The notes: generated by a model from the letters alone, not told the origin. Positions 50,101 to 60,712 are shown, numbered from the stretch's first letter. The stretch: 64,000 nt of DNA from Bolinopsis microptera (GCF_026151205.1 NC_087082.1:20732494-20796493); one strand, 5' to 3'. Program-made: numbers and translations.

Positions 50101-53100
50101 TTTGAAGACGACATCCACGTTCCCTCGTGTACGAGTTTGCCTGAGCATACGTATTTTATCGTCACCGAAAGGCACACGGTATAGCTGTCCAAGACCTTAG
50201 CACTACTCCCACATTCTGGACACCATTTGAACAATTGAAGTAGTTGGTTCACGGAGACGATCGCCCACCAAAAATCAGTTAAGATTTTCCTCTTATCTTT
50301 TTTCTTCCGGGGTCCAGATGGCTTGATTCGTGGACGGTGGGAGGAAGGGGGGCAGTAGTCAGAGTCAGAGTCAGATTCAGAAGTTTCAAAGTCAGAATCG
50401 GAGTCTGATAGTGATGAGCTATTTCCATCATCAGGAAGCCAATGCATATCATCTTCACTATCAATATTATCATGTTCAGTTGGAGCATCGTTCAAATTAG
50501 GATCCTGATCCACCGTGAGGATTTCCGAAGTATCCTGGCTGGGAGCTTCGTTTTCATTTTCCGCAAAATCTTCACTACTGTTTGCCGCAGGCACTGTGTA
50601 GGGATACGCACTGGTGTCTATAGACGATCTAAACTCGTGCATTTCCTTCAGCACCCGCCGATTTATTCGTGCTCTCTTGCTCGGAATATCGTCTTGCTCC
50701 GAAAGGACTGCACCCCCAATGAACAGCTGCAACTCGTCCCTTTCTGGGTGGGTATTGGGAACAGCGTCTTCCCGAAGTCTTAGCTTCATACGTTTTCTGT
50801 AGCCAGTTGTCTTCATGAAGTTAAAATCACCAAAATTATAATCTGAATCACTGAAGTGGTCCGAACACACCTTGTAAGTTTTCATTTTGGTCTTCGAAAC
50901 ATGTTCAGGTTGTCGATTTATCCTCAGGTCCCATCTCTTTCTCATTTTGTCGTCTGTGGGAACGCAGTGAAATATCAAAAACTGTCGTCCAGGCCGCTTA
51001 CTGTTCTGACCACTTCTGTGTGTACAACCCCCTACCACACATGAAGAAGGCATCTTGGAGTCCGGATTCGTGTAGAAGTTATACTTGTAGCTGCTAACAA
51101 CCTTATATTTCCATAGGAACCACTGTACTGCAAGAATATTTTTTGGATGACAGGTTATCGAATAATAATGCGTATTCTGATACGATATTATTTATAGAAG
51201 GTACACCGCGTTCAAAAGACTGTCGATCTCACGAATTTTACCACCCGGTATATTCAAACTTCGATGCTCGGGCATGGCACAGTAGCTCGGTTGAACGATG
51301 GATGTTTTGCCATGCTGTAGGTACTTTTTACACGGTACCACATCAAAAGTACGGTAGATATTGTTAATGTTAACACGGCAAGTTGTATGTACAAAGAAAA
51401 TACGGTAGATACTGTTAACCTTGAAGTTGACCCGATATTACATTGAAAAAGCACGAAAGAAAACAGTCCTGCTGTGAGAAAACTCGTAAACTAATACAGT
51501 AGTCACTACAATTGAAAAGCAAATGCCTAGTTTCTGATTTATCCGCCAAAAAATAGAAAGAAAACATAACGATGGTTTATGCCAATTATTACCGTTTACC
51601 GCTTATTGGTTACTGGAGAAATGAACAGAAAATCGTCTCTACAGTACACTCAGGTCAAAACCCGGAACAAAACAAACAACCACAACTGGAGATATGCGAT
51701 GATTTAGTAATCTGTTTACACTGTTTATACACGTTAAGTGATTGCCCCCGGCCAGACATAACCTCTCCATGCCTCCTCATTGCGTGGCTTTGAAATCGAT
51801 ACGGAGCGCTCTAACTCGGTGTGTGAACTATTTTGGGACCTCTGTGCTGGTGGGAATTGAGAAGCATGTTGTAACAGGGCGTATAAGCGGTCATGAACGT
51901 AAATTAAAATAAATCGATTTTAAATGATGACGATCGCTGGCTATAAGAGGCTTGGTGACTTTTCTACTATTTCGAGGTGTTTGTTCGTGGGAAATGGGAA
52001 TATATTATTAAGATGTGTAACCCCCCCCCGGCCTAATTTAGTATTGATATCATTACTTATAAGGAAAATCATAATAATTTCGATCTAAGTAAACAATTAT
52101 TCAGTAAAGAAGTGAGACCTGAACATTAAAAAGGGGGAATGGGGATTATTTCTTGGGGATTTTAATGAGGAAATTGTATGCAGGGCTAAAAGCGTGGTCA
52201 CACACATTGATGTTATTATCGTTATAGTTTAACGTTGATAGTAGAGGCTGTGTTTCCTGGTGCGCTCACTACTCTTTACACCATCTTGGTCCATAGCTCA
52301 TGTTTAGAAACTTGTGTGAGTATCATTAGGCCTGACATCACAGCTCAACGGTACTCACAGAGGACGCAGTACGGGGTGGTGGTTTTCCGGAGCAATAGCT
52401 CACAGCTCATTGCCGCGATCTGAGAGCCAACCAGATCCTCGTACGAGGTAGGTTACCTAATATGAGGATTCTGGTTGGCTCTCAGATAAAGATAACTCGG
52501 GTAACGATCTGGGAAAGTTCACGATTGGCGGCCACTCTAAACTAATGGTGTGGCAAATGTGGCCCTTATATTATGTACTTGAAGATCTCTGTTGCAACTC
52601 CTTGTGGCCCTGGGCTTAAAGTATTTTAAACCTATCATTGTTATAGATGTGTAACCCCCTAATTTAGTATTGATACCATTACTTATTATAAGAAAAATCA
52701 TAATAATTTCGATCTAAGTAAACAATTATTCAGTAAAGAAGTGAGACCTGAACATTAAAAAGGGGGAATGGGGATTATTTATTGGGGATTTTAATGATGA
52801 AAATTGTATGCAGGGCTAAAAGCGTGGTCACACACATTTATTTTATTATCGTTATAGTTTAAAATTGATAGTACAGGCTGTGTTTCCTGGTGCGCTCACT
52901 ACTCTTTACACCATCTTGGTCCATAGCTCATGTTAAGAAACTTCAGTGAGTATCATTAGGCCTGACATCACAGCTCAACGGTACTCACAGAGGACGCAGT
53001 ACAGGGTGGTGGTTTTCCGGAGCAATAGCTCACAGCTCATTGCCACGATCTGAGAGCCAACCAGATCCTCGTACGAGGTAGGTTACCTAATATGAGGATT

Positions 53101-56100
53101 CTGGTTGGCTCTCAGATAAAGATAACTCGGGTAACGATCTGGGAAAGTTCACGATTGGCGGCCACTCTAAACTAATGGTGTGCCACATGTGGCCCTTATA
53201 TTATGTACTTGAAGATCTCTGTTGCAACTCCTTGTGGCCCTGGGCTTCAAGTATTTTAAACATATCATTGTTGTTGAGAGATGACGTGGTCACTGGTCAT
53301 ATGTAATATGTCATTTGTCACCGGTCATATGATTCACATACTATAGTTCGACACGTACTCTCCTTCGACAACTAAAGTTCGATAGAAATCACCCCTGTCG
53401 AACTAAAGTCCAGGTACCGTACTCTAGTTCGACATAGTCGAAGTTTAGGACTTGTTGAACTATCCGTCTTACCAATCCTTATTCCTTGCTTTTACAGAAC
53501 TATAATCTTAGCCAACGATCTACTGCAAATCTTATGTTTTCTCTCAGTATCTATACCAGCATCCTGTATATTATGTGATTTAGTCCCCCTGTCTTATGCC
53601 AGAGGGAGCTGTAACAATTTAGTTCAGTGTAAGCACGAAACGGCTTTAATGTCTACATAGCTGGTACTTGTTATTCTGACTTGCCATCCATTCTTTGGGA
53701 AAGGTCCGCCCTAATGTCATAGGATGGGTATACGACAGTACGGGGTGGTGTTAAAGGCCAATTCAGCGCAGCTTTCAGCGCAATCACATGACACTCATAT
53801 CACTAGTCATCATTTTACGGGGCCATAGCTCACGATCTGAGAGCCGACCAGGATCTTCATAGACAAGAATCGGGGAAAGCTCACGATTTGCAGCTACTCT
53901 ATGCTACGCTTTCATAGACTTCTCCGCCATCCTAGACCTCTTTTAAACCTATCATTGTTGTTGTCGAAGAGACAGATGGTCATTGGTAATGGCTAATGTC
54001 ACTGGCCTTGTCAGTTGTCACTGGTCACTGGCCAAATAACTCTTTAACGAACAGACTTGACAATAACGCGAAGCAAGTGGTGAGTATCAGCTGCTCTAAG
54101 TTATCTGTCAGTATCCATACCGCGACCGGTATCTTGTTTATCCTGTGACTTATTCCTCCTGTCTGATTCCAGAAGGAGCTGTCTGTAGTTAACCTTAAGG
54201 TAGAACGACCATCTTGCGATCTTTGATTCATAATTGTCGTCGGTCATTTTGGTATTCGTGCCATCTTTCAACTTAACCAATGAAGATATAATTCTCCCCA
54301 TATCGTTTCAATCAATGAAACATTGTTATCATTAAAAAAAGAAGTTTCAAAATTGTTTAATTTAACCGTCTATGGCCATTCATTTCTTAACTTCCTACCC
54401 AGTAAAACCAAACATCACTAATGATATGAAAGGGAGGGGGGCCGGGGGGCGGGGGGGCCAAGGGGAGGGGCCGGGGGACCGCGGGGGGAGGGGTCGAGGG
54501 GCCGATGGGGAGGGGCCGAGGGGGAGGGGGCAAGAACGGAAAAATAAACCCTCCCAAAAGTCAGTACTCACATGAGAGTGTGGTTGTTGACTTGGTACCA
54601 CTGAGCGTAAAGGAGCCGTTGTGAAGAGTGGTTCTCTAGATGGTATCTAGATACTATCCTCACTGTTGTGGTGTTAGAGAACAGACCCGCTCCCACTGAA
54701 CACTCGTAACTTAGGTCGTACACCTGCAGTCATGGTTCTTATCACTTCCGTGTTTGGAAATAAGTATTTACTCAGGAATGTTGGTAGTGCCATTAGGTGT
54801 AACGAAGTAAAGGGGTTATTTTGCAAATTTATACTATCAGGAACAACAGATTTGTTCATTAGATTAAGTTTTAAGGGCTAGCAAAATCGAAGCAGCGAAG
54901 TTAATGGTGCGAAATCTTCAAGACCAAAATGACATGAATATAAGTAGATGACTTACTTTGTCAGGCCGCATTTGCCTCTGGGCACACTTGAGAGAGACCA
55001 GCCCCAGAGGCTTAGCAAGGTCGATACCAGCACTCCAGTGAGGTCTTACCTGGATAGAGTGAGTATTTGAATGATAAAAAACAAAATTAATAGTTAAAAA
55101 ACTAAACTAAAAAAACTAAATTAATAGTTATCACATACAGATTGGTATACAAATTCGGCAATTTAGTCTTCTAATTAGTTCAATACAGGCCAAGGCGAAT
55201 AAATAAAAGATATAGTGATCAAATGAGATATAGACTGAAAAACAGGTCGTGATACCTTGCGATACTGCTTGCCAATGCGTATGCTCAAGCGTTGAGGCTG
55301 TGTCTCATTGCTGTAATCAAACATAAGGGGATGAAGACTTCTCGCAGCCTCGTGAGCTTCATACTGACATGCTGCACCCTCTCCTGAGCTGAGGGAGATT
55401 GGGTTATGGTACCCAATATTATGGTAAAAGAGCATCTTTTATCATCCTTTAAATCACAGTGCTGGCAAGCACGAGCGGTGTCTTTATTGGGGGTATACTA
55501 TGTACCCCCTTTACTATTGTACCCCCTTTACTATTATACCCCATTTACTATTATACCCCCTTTGGTACACGTTACAAGCCTCTTTTGTGCACGCGAAGCG
55601 TGCACTCCGGCCGGAGGCGGCGGCCGAAGGCCGCCGCCTCCGGCAGGAGTTTTCCAGGCATTAAGACTCATCGGAAGTCGTTCAGCAGATTTATTTTTAG
55701 TTCAAAACATTCTAATTTGATGTCAAAGATGACAGGAATAAAAAATAGTTATGTTGAGATTTTTAAGAAATTTGCATAAAATACTCGCCAGCACTGTTAT
55801 ACGAAATTCGGTAAAAAACCCAAAATCGCCATATTCAGGTGCCTTAAAAACCATGTTAAAATTGAGTTAGAGATCTGAAATTTTTCAGGGCGCCTAGACG
55901 TTGACCAAATCGACTGCAAAAAAAGTTTCAGGTTTCAGGAGCATCGGGAAATGGGTTTTCTAGAAGCCCTGTTTTACGATAGATTGTCGTGATATATACA
56001 TACATATTCAGGGATAGACGCTTTGCCAGTCAATTGTAACCTGTATTTAAGTGTCCATAGATTCAAAAGTATAAAAGATACAGCCATTTCCGACCACAGG

Positions 56101-57885
56101 TCTTGCGAATAATTGTTTACACTTTAGTTTACATTGTATAAAAAAATTATTTGACGTCATAAACACCCCTTGATGACGTCATCAAGTTAACCGTTTTTAA
56201 AACTTGATTTTTGACAAAGTAATAACTTTTAAAATTAATTTTACACCATTAAGGAGTAATTTAATTCAAAATCTGAGGAAATTTTCACCTTAGATAATTG
56301 TTCAAGCATTCTGAAAATCTACCGGAAAGTTTTTCTAGCTTGCTCCTTCATAAAGATATTCGTCATTGAAGTTTGTGCTTTTTTGAAGAATTATTTTATA
56401 AAAACGTCAATTTTGCGATTTAGTATTCTCTGGTGTTGGGCCATGCCTTGGGTTGTGGAGCTCAGTTCTGCTTCTTATAGGTATAAATTGTGCATTAGGC
56501 TAGTTTTAAAGTTGAAAATCGAAAAGTTGCACACGTGGGGACACGCCCAAATTGATAGAAAATTGCTAAAATCACTGAAAATTGCTGTTTTCGTCATTTT
56601 CTGTCAACTTTAGAGTGCCGTTGTGATTACAGTTCTTCTTGAAATACTTTGAAACTTTGCATGCTTATCAAACTATATATAAAACAATTACATGCAAAAA
56701 TTTACGGCGATTCAATATTGGATGCGCACGCAAAGTCCGCTCAAAGTTTGCACGTGCGAAAGGTGAGAATTTTGCTCATTCGTGATTTCCAACAAATTCT
56801 GCTTTGCCACGACAGTTTAATGTCATTATATATGAATTTAATGCCAACTTGGATGAGTATTAAGTGGCATATTCAGTCAGTGATCGACCGATATGCTTCC
56901 CTAAACACAAGGAAATGTTTTTAAAGGAAAAATTTCGAAATCGTTGAAACTTCCTCCTTATTAATGAAGATATCAGTTTATATTTCGACTTTATAAAGTA
57001 CCCTGACATTATAATCAAAAAGAGATGATATTTTACCAAAACCCATAATCATGGGTAGAGTGGACCGCTGTCAGTGTCTCTCTTTCCCAAACAAAAGGAA
57101 ATGATATTAATTTGATTGACCGTTCTCAAATGCAAAATGATACCGAGAATGAAATCGGTCGCTCGCTTTTCCCATTCATTTACAATTGTAATAGATTAAG
57201 AAGAACTGCCCAAAGGCAGCTGTACTCGGCAATAAAGATTCAATAAACTTCAGCTTATTCAATAAGTTATAACTACCACCCTTGTCCCTTACCCCAAAAT
57301 ACTAGGTATCGACCCGAACGCAACCCAAAGAGATTTTTACAGCATCTGATTGATGTAATCAATCAAAACTTATTTATACAATTCGTAAGCCGTGAATGAA
57401 TGGGAAAAGCGAGCGACCGATTTCATTCTCGGTATCATTTTGCATTTGAGAACGGTCAATCAAATTAATATCATTTCCTTTTGTTTGGGAAAGAGAGACA
57501 CTGACAGCGGTCCACTCTACCCATGATTATGGGTTTTGGTAAAATGATATAAACCGAATAACCAAAAGGCATGGTAAAACATGAATGGCTTACTTCTGTT
57601 GAGAGAAAACGAGAGGGTAGACAGTAAGGTTGACCACCACAAACTTGACATACAGCACAATCTTCCAGCAGAACTTGCTGACTATCTCACATCTCACGTG
57701 TATGGGCAACTTCCGATCCTTCTCATCGCGTGTCATGAAGGTTTTACGGGAAGTTGAAGTGCCGAGATAGGGGAACTGGAGCTTGTAGAACTGGGGGAAA
57801 CCGTCTAGTTGGAATGCACAGAAGATGTCTGTAGAGGGGTTTATGTCGTAGAGTGAGAGGGATTGGGAGTGCTGGATCACACCAC
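44107..57885 (-). CDS. VPS13D: VPS13D-like bridge-type lipid transfer protein, C-terminal half
   Basis: Exons (minus, phases agree except one gap): 57885-57594, 55387-55255, 55049-54957, 54723-54572, [one missing], 49180-49015, 48871-47304, 47185-46984, 46769-46522, 44606-44107 (stop TAG). About 1120 residues are seen. The first exons carry VPS13 VAB-type repeats (EAHEAARSLHPLMFDY, SRYHLENHS, WSGGF, FSDFNDLPTPYRIENHS). The large exon has PYHWDEP and then a ricin-B-like stretch with SLSQLWQV and QTQGWRF, an insert typical of VPS13D rather than VPS13A/B/C. Then come the amphipathic Gly-rich ATG2_C-like exons (GGLTSIPSSI, GLAKGLIGTVAKP) and a PH-like C-terminus. Exon 54723-54572 ends in phase 2 but the next known exon starts in phase 1, so a short exon is missing. 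Family role: inter-organelle lipid transfer at contact sites. The 5' part lies beyond the mapped exons. Confidence 0.87.
44628..46418. mobile_element. Foldback element: 1.8-kb palindrome, 8-bp TSD
   Basis: The ends are exact inverted copies (GGTTCTTTTGCGATAGTCAA inward) flanked by the direct repeat GAATATCG at 44620-44627 and 46419-46426. Each arm of about 680 bp is built from 10-bp-scale repeats of CCAGCGCTAG / CCAGCGCTGG and GTTGTCGCTATC, mirrored across a spacer at about 45300-45745. There is no coding capacity. An 8-bp duplication is typical of hAT-type insertion, and long repetitive arms are typical of foldback elements. It fills nearly the whole last intron of the VPS13D-like gene. Confidence 0.9.
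45332..45742 (+). mobile_element. MITE-like insert in the foldback spacer
   Basis: Begins GATGATGATTAATCACTTTACAC and ends CTGTAGAGTGTCAGTGATTTAGCAC. About 110 bp at the right end (GCGTCCGAAAATACATCGATT onward) matches the right end of the copy at 58988-59945. It contains a short CCCTAA telomere-like tract near 45450. Confidence 0.5.
49224..49313. repeat. 10-bp tandem repeat GGTAACTAGT x9
   Basis: Nine perfect units, each containing the palindrome ACTAGT, lie about 45 bp upstream of a VPS13D-like exon acceptor. Confidence 0.95.
49490..50103 (-). CDS. P2X7 C-terminal-like zinc/cysteine domain, probably joined to the THAP gene
   Basis: An open frame from about 50103 reads KEDYRHFYPELQPGSD, an acidic linker, then EEWCSCGECKLM, HVCCNE, HRCISQ, LRFMAYRTFINMLS and RNVRYILPACVVSQIRAKFP. 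This order (CxCGxC, CC, the YR...F block and the R..LP.C....IR..FP ending) is the P2X7 cytoplasmic-domain-like module often found fused to other domains in invertebrates. It starts in another frame 50-70 bp before the THAP frame stops, on the same strand and with no intervening gap. The two are therefore likely one gene broken by a frameshift or a short intron. It lies inside a VPS13D-like intron. Confidence 0.65.
50034..51053 (-). CDS. THAP zinc-finger protein, intronless
   Basis: 339 codons from an ATG giving MPSSCVVGGCTHRS. The THAP finger is complete: C5 and C10, a WDLRINR helix region, then KVCSDHFSDSDY (the C..H pair) and the AVP box (EDAVPNTH). A long acidic, Ser/Asp-rich linker follows, then KWCPECGS...CSGKLVHEGTWMSS, a CxxC/Cys pattern seen after THAP domains in transposon-related proteins. 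THAP domains bind DNA and derive from P-element-like transposases. No DDE catalytic core is present here. The frame ends soon after the zinc-binding segment, while the P2X7-like module continues in another frame. It is nested in an intron of the VPS13D-like gene on the same strand. Confidence 0.75.
   Translation of the reverse strand: MPSSCVVGGCTHRSGQNSKRPGRQFLIFHCVPTDDKMRKRWDLRINRQPEHVSKTKMKTYKVCSDHFSDSDYNFGDFNFMKTTGYRKRMKLRLREDAVPNTHPERDELQLFIGGAVLSEQDDIPSKRARINRRVLKEMHEFRSSIDTSAYPYTVPAANSSEDFAENENEAPSQDTSEILTVDQDPNLNDAPTEHDNIDSEDDMHWLPDDGNSSSLSDSDSDFETSESDSDSDYCPPSSHRPRIKPSGPRKKKDKRKILTDFWWAIVSVNQLLQLFKWCPECGSSAKVLDSYTVCLSVTIKYVCSGKLVHEGTWMSSSKDHKRGLSTFLSRITAGFRSPK
51054..52010. other. Intronic sequence upstream of the THAP gene, nothing supported
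   Basis: Short open frames occur on both strands without recognisable domains. The missing VPS13D-like exon was looked for here and not found. Confidence 0.4.
52420..52485. ncRNA. Pre-miRNA-like hairpin, copy A
   Basis: CTGAGAGCCAACCAG-ATCCTC pairs with GAGGATTCTGGTTGGCTCTCAG, a 21-bp stem with one bulged base and a loop of about 22 nt. Size and near-perfect pairing resemble an animal or cnidarian pre-miRNA or a miniature inverted repeat. Expression is unknown. Confidence 0.4.
53050..53115. ncRNA. Pre-miRNA-like hairpin, copy B
   Basis: Identical hairpin in the second copy of the 630-bp duplication. A degraded third 5' arm (CTGAGAGCCGACCAGGATC) lies near 53838 without its partner arm. Confidence 0.4.
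53278..54571. other. Intronic stretch with a diverged duplicate and G-rich tract
   Basis: Sequence near 53560-53650 resembles 54095-54190 (CAGTATC..ATACC and CCTGTCT...GGAGCTGT). A minus-strand frame at 54301-54101 (MGRIISSLVKLKDGTN) and a hydrophobic frame at 54111-54034 vaguely recall an innexin N-terminus, but they do not join in phase. A G-rich tract (GGGG with C/A) occupies 54430-54535. Confidence 0.45.
55494..55568. repeat. TACCCCCTTTACTATTG-type tandem repeat
   Basis: About four 16-18-bp units of ACCCCCTTTACTATT(G/A)T in the intron of the VPS13D-like gene. Confidence 0.85.
55587..55643. repeat. Two GC-rich perfect hairpins with GAA triloops
   Basis: 55587-55605 is an 8-bp stem GTGCACGC / GCGTGCAC around GAA. 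55611-55643 is a 15-bp all-paired stem of CCGGAGGCGGCGGCC and its complement, also around GAA. The GC content contrasts sharply with the AT-rich surroundings. GCGAAGC mini-hairpins are known to be unusually stable. Confidence 0.9.
55644..57025. other. VPS13D-like intron, no further feature
   Basis: AT-rich intron sequence. Short open frames on the plus strand have no recognisable domain or codon bias. Confidence 0.5.
57031..57544. mobile_element. MITE with ~150-bp TIRs, 514 bp, 5-bp TSD
   Basis: The left arm (57031-57181) and right arm (57394-57544) are inverted copies beginning TTTTACCAAAACCCATAATC. TGATA flanks both ends (57026-57030 and 57545-57549). The spacer of about 210 bp is non-coding. 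The insertion lies about 50 bp from a VPS13D-like exon donor (57594). Confidence 0.9.
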
Positions 57886-58109
57886 CTGCAAGGCAGTGTG
57901 TTAAGTTTTTTGGTTTTTGAGGGGGTGCAATGAATTTCAGTTTTAATCTTTCGTTGGAAATATCTAACGGTCTAGATAATCGGCTGGGAAGTAAAATGGC
58001 CAAAAAATATCGAGTTTGGAAAAAGTTTTTGTGTTTTGATCCAATCAGTTGTTTGAATTTCAATTCTTATCTGCTGTAGATAAGCGATGTAAACAAGTTC
58101 GACTATGTG

Positions 58110-58974
58110 ATGTTATCTATACTTCTACTGGTACTGACTCTCTGCTTACTGACTACCAATGCCAATAAAGGTTAGTACCCATTATTATTATAGTTGTTAA
58201 CAGTTCTTACTTTACAATAGTGATATCCAATACAAGGAGGTGTCACAACAAAAACATTTACCCTCAAATTAGCTGCACGTTTAGATTAATTACTTGATTA
58301 CAACTAATATTATTAGTTATTAATTATCATAACACTTAATAGGGAAAGTGACTCTGATAGCTACTTGTGACGATGTCCTGGAAGTGTATCTTGATGGAGT
58401 TCAACATGAAAAACAAGACGGTACCCTTAGAATTTGGTATCGATCGACAGCGTTCCAGACATCAGAAGCATTGAGGGTGATAGCATTGAAAGGTAGTGAC
58501 AAAGGTATTAATTATGGAATATTAGCATCACTACAGAACGAGGAAGGAGAGACAATCTTCGTGACAGACACTAACTGGAAATGCTCATCGGTCGAGGAAG
58601 AAGGATGGGAGCTGCCAGGATTTCAAGATAGTTCAGATAACTGGCAGATTGCTTTTAAGATAGCTGACCACGGTGCCAATCACTTTGGTCAAATAGCTGC
58701 AATATCACGTGATGCAGACTGGATCTGGGCAGTCGGAGGTACAGCAGGTTCCACAGTTTACTGTCGCGGAGTAGTAAGACCAGGTGAGAAAATACATTTT
58801 AGTGGGAGCTGGGATCGTTCTGTTGACTTTTGTTCTGTTGACTGTAGTGAAATTTATCAAGTTGTACACATTGACAATCGGTGCGGTGGGAAATATTGTT
58901 TAAATGTACTTTATTTATTGGCAAAATTCATGAAAAACTTCAGTCTAGTACAGAATTATATTGACATAAACTAG
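58110..58974 (+). CDS. Small secreted galactose-binding-like protein
   Basis: Exon 58110-58170 encodes MLSILLLVLTLCLLTTNANK, a clean signal peptide, and ends in phase 1 at AAAG|GTTAGT. Exon 58343 onward, after TTAATAG, continues in phase: GKVTLIATCDDVLEVYLDG, ALRVIALKG, DTNWKCSSVEEEGWELPGF, NWQIAFKIADHG, DWIWAV and TVYCRGVV. This strand order with W/C pairs recalls a galactose-binding-like beta-sandwich found in invertebrate and oomycete surface proteins. A donor CCAG|GTGAGA at 58783 would splice onward in phase 1. Alternatively the frame reads through to TAG at 58974, adding a Cys-containing tail. No downstream exon was found, so the true 3' end is open. The upstream ATG at 58105 is followed at once by TGA and is not the start. 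Confidence 0.6.
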
Positions 58975-58987
58975 CGTATAAACTAGG

Positions 58988-59945
58988 ATGATAATTAATC
59001 ACTCTACACTCGACTGTCACGTGACGAAAACGCCGTGATTTCATTGGTTAACCTGATAACGCGCCGCAGATCTCTATAAACACAAATTATTCATCGCGCG
59101 TGCAGTAAACTCAAATTAAGTCCTTATTTGTTACCGAAATTCAGACTTTCGACAAAACTGTACCATAATATGGATTGGTCGAAAATCGAGAGTTTTAGTG
59201 AATAACTTATAATATATTTTCAATTTTCTCAAGATCTGACCGATAGATTTTCTTTAAACTTTTGAAATAGTTACATGGTTATATGGCAGATAATGTGTGA
59301 GAGTTTTGGAGAAATTCTATGTGCCAAACTTGAGATATGACTTCAAACACAAGAAAATATCTCCAAATTGGCGGTTTCTAACGGAAATCAGGCATATATT
59401 TCAAGATCTGACTGATAGATTTTCTTTAAACTTTCCAGATAATTACATGGCTATATGACAGATAATGTGTACGAGTTTGGGAGAATTTCTATGTGCCAAA
59501 CTTGAGATATGACTTCAAACACAAGAAAATATCTCCAAATTGGCGGTTTCTAACAGAACACAGGCATATATTTCGAGATCTGATTTTCATTAAACTTTCC
59601 AGATAGTTGGTGAACATGGCCAGTCTCATATCGATAGGGGAGGATGGCGGAGACTTGGAGCCTGTACAGATACTGGTTACTAACTAATAGATTTAATAAT
59701 AATATAGGTTAATTAAAAAGTTAAGTTAGTTAATTTGTTAGTTAAATATAGAAATAAATTTCATTATTTCAATCATCGACAGCTTAATTTGGTTAAAAAT
59801 GTTAACCCAATTAGTAATGGTATTATGTCATGGGGGTGATTTTCGGAATCAGCGTCCGAAAATACATCGATTCAAATAGGTTTCAACTGTCGGGGGCTCT
59901 TTTAGAAAAATCTCGAAGATCGATCAGTGTAGACTGATTTAGCAC
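58988..59945 (+). mobile_element. MITE-like element with imperfect TIRs
   Basis: Begins GATGATAATTAATCACTCTACACT and ends AGTGTAGACTGATTTAGCAC. The last 110 bp or so matches the element in the foldback spacer at 45.7 kb. It holds about 2.3 copies of a 172-bp tandem unit (AAGATCTGAC anchors near 59231, 59403 and 59575). No coding capacity. Confidence 0.5.
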
Positions 59946-60712
59946 AATCAGTTTAATTTATTCAGCAGAGAAATAACAACTTTTTGTTGGAAAAAGTTAT
60001 AATTTTAATCAAATAATACAGTAAAACTTAAAATTGTAATTTACAAAACTTTCAGTTGAACTTGAATTAAATAACTAAACAACTAAACAACGCACAAAAC
60101 AAAAATAAAGCAGAAAACATGGTTCTAGTAGTAGTAGTTTACTTGTTTTACAAAATTGTAGGTTTATAACCAACCATTACCAAGACGCGCGCCGAGTTGG
60201 ACTTGTCGACGGTCTGTGAAAAAATATTCTACGAGTATCACCCGTTAAATAAAAAAGTACAGTTCTGTCTGTTAAACCAATCACAAATATAAAATAATTT
60301 GCCATCATAACACATAGCAGGATTGATTAAGTTTCAAAATATTGTACCAGGGTGTTTGATGTTAGATTGTGGATTGCAATTGTTTTGATTACCTTTACTG
60401 GGCCGCGCTCAGCCTGTCATTCCGCCAAATCTTTATTATAATGTTCATTATGTTAATGAACATAATAGCCTGGGGTCCTCAGGTAATGATTACCTGAGAA
60501 GTGGAAACCTCAGGCTTTTGTGTTCATGAGCACATGAGGACCAATTGAAGATAAGGCTAATGGCAGGCTGGGCGCCGCCCAACATTGTTTTGAGAGTTTT
60601 ATGATAAAAACTACCTCAAGAATAAAATTGGCTCCAACATCAAAACAAGAATAAAAATATGATCTATGATTTGAACCTTTCAATCCCAGTTTATGTTTCA
60701 CAGAGTCAATGC
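59946..60712. other. Non-coding, with short inverted repeats
   Basis: Two small palindromes occur: ATGTTCATTATGTTAATGAACAT (about 60440-60462) and CTCAGGTAATGATTACCTGAG (about 60478-60498). An outer GGTCCTCA...TGAGGACC pair spans about 60473-60541. This may be a miniature hairpin element. No gene seen. Confidence 0.5.

Larger units (their letters stand above)
52011..53277. repeat. ~630-bp direct tandem duplication (two copies)
   Basis: Copies run from about 52011 to 52644 and from about 52645 to 53277, over 95% identical by eye, each beginning AGATGTGTAACCCCC. Both contain a CCTGACATCACAGCTC block and the same long hairpin. They are non-coding and intronic. Confidence 0.9.

Noticed and set aside
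54034-54301. Possible innexin N-terminus (KLKDGTN..DDN, then a hydrophobic stretch ending ELFGQ)
   Set aside because: The two parts do not join in phase by any clear intron, and no PIxCW motif follows.
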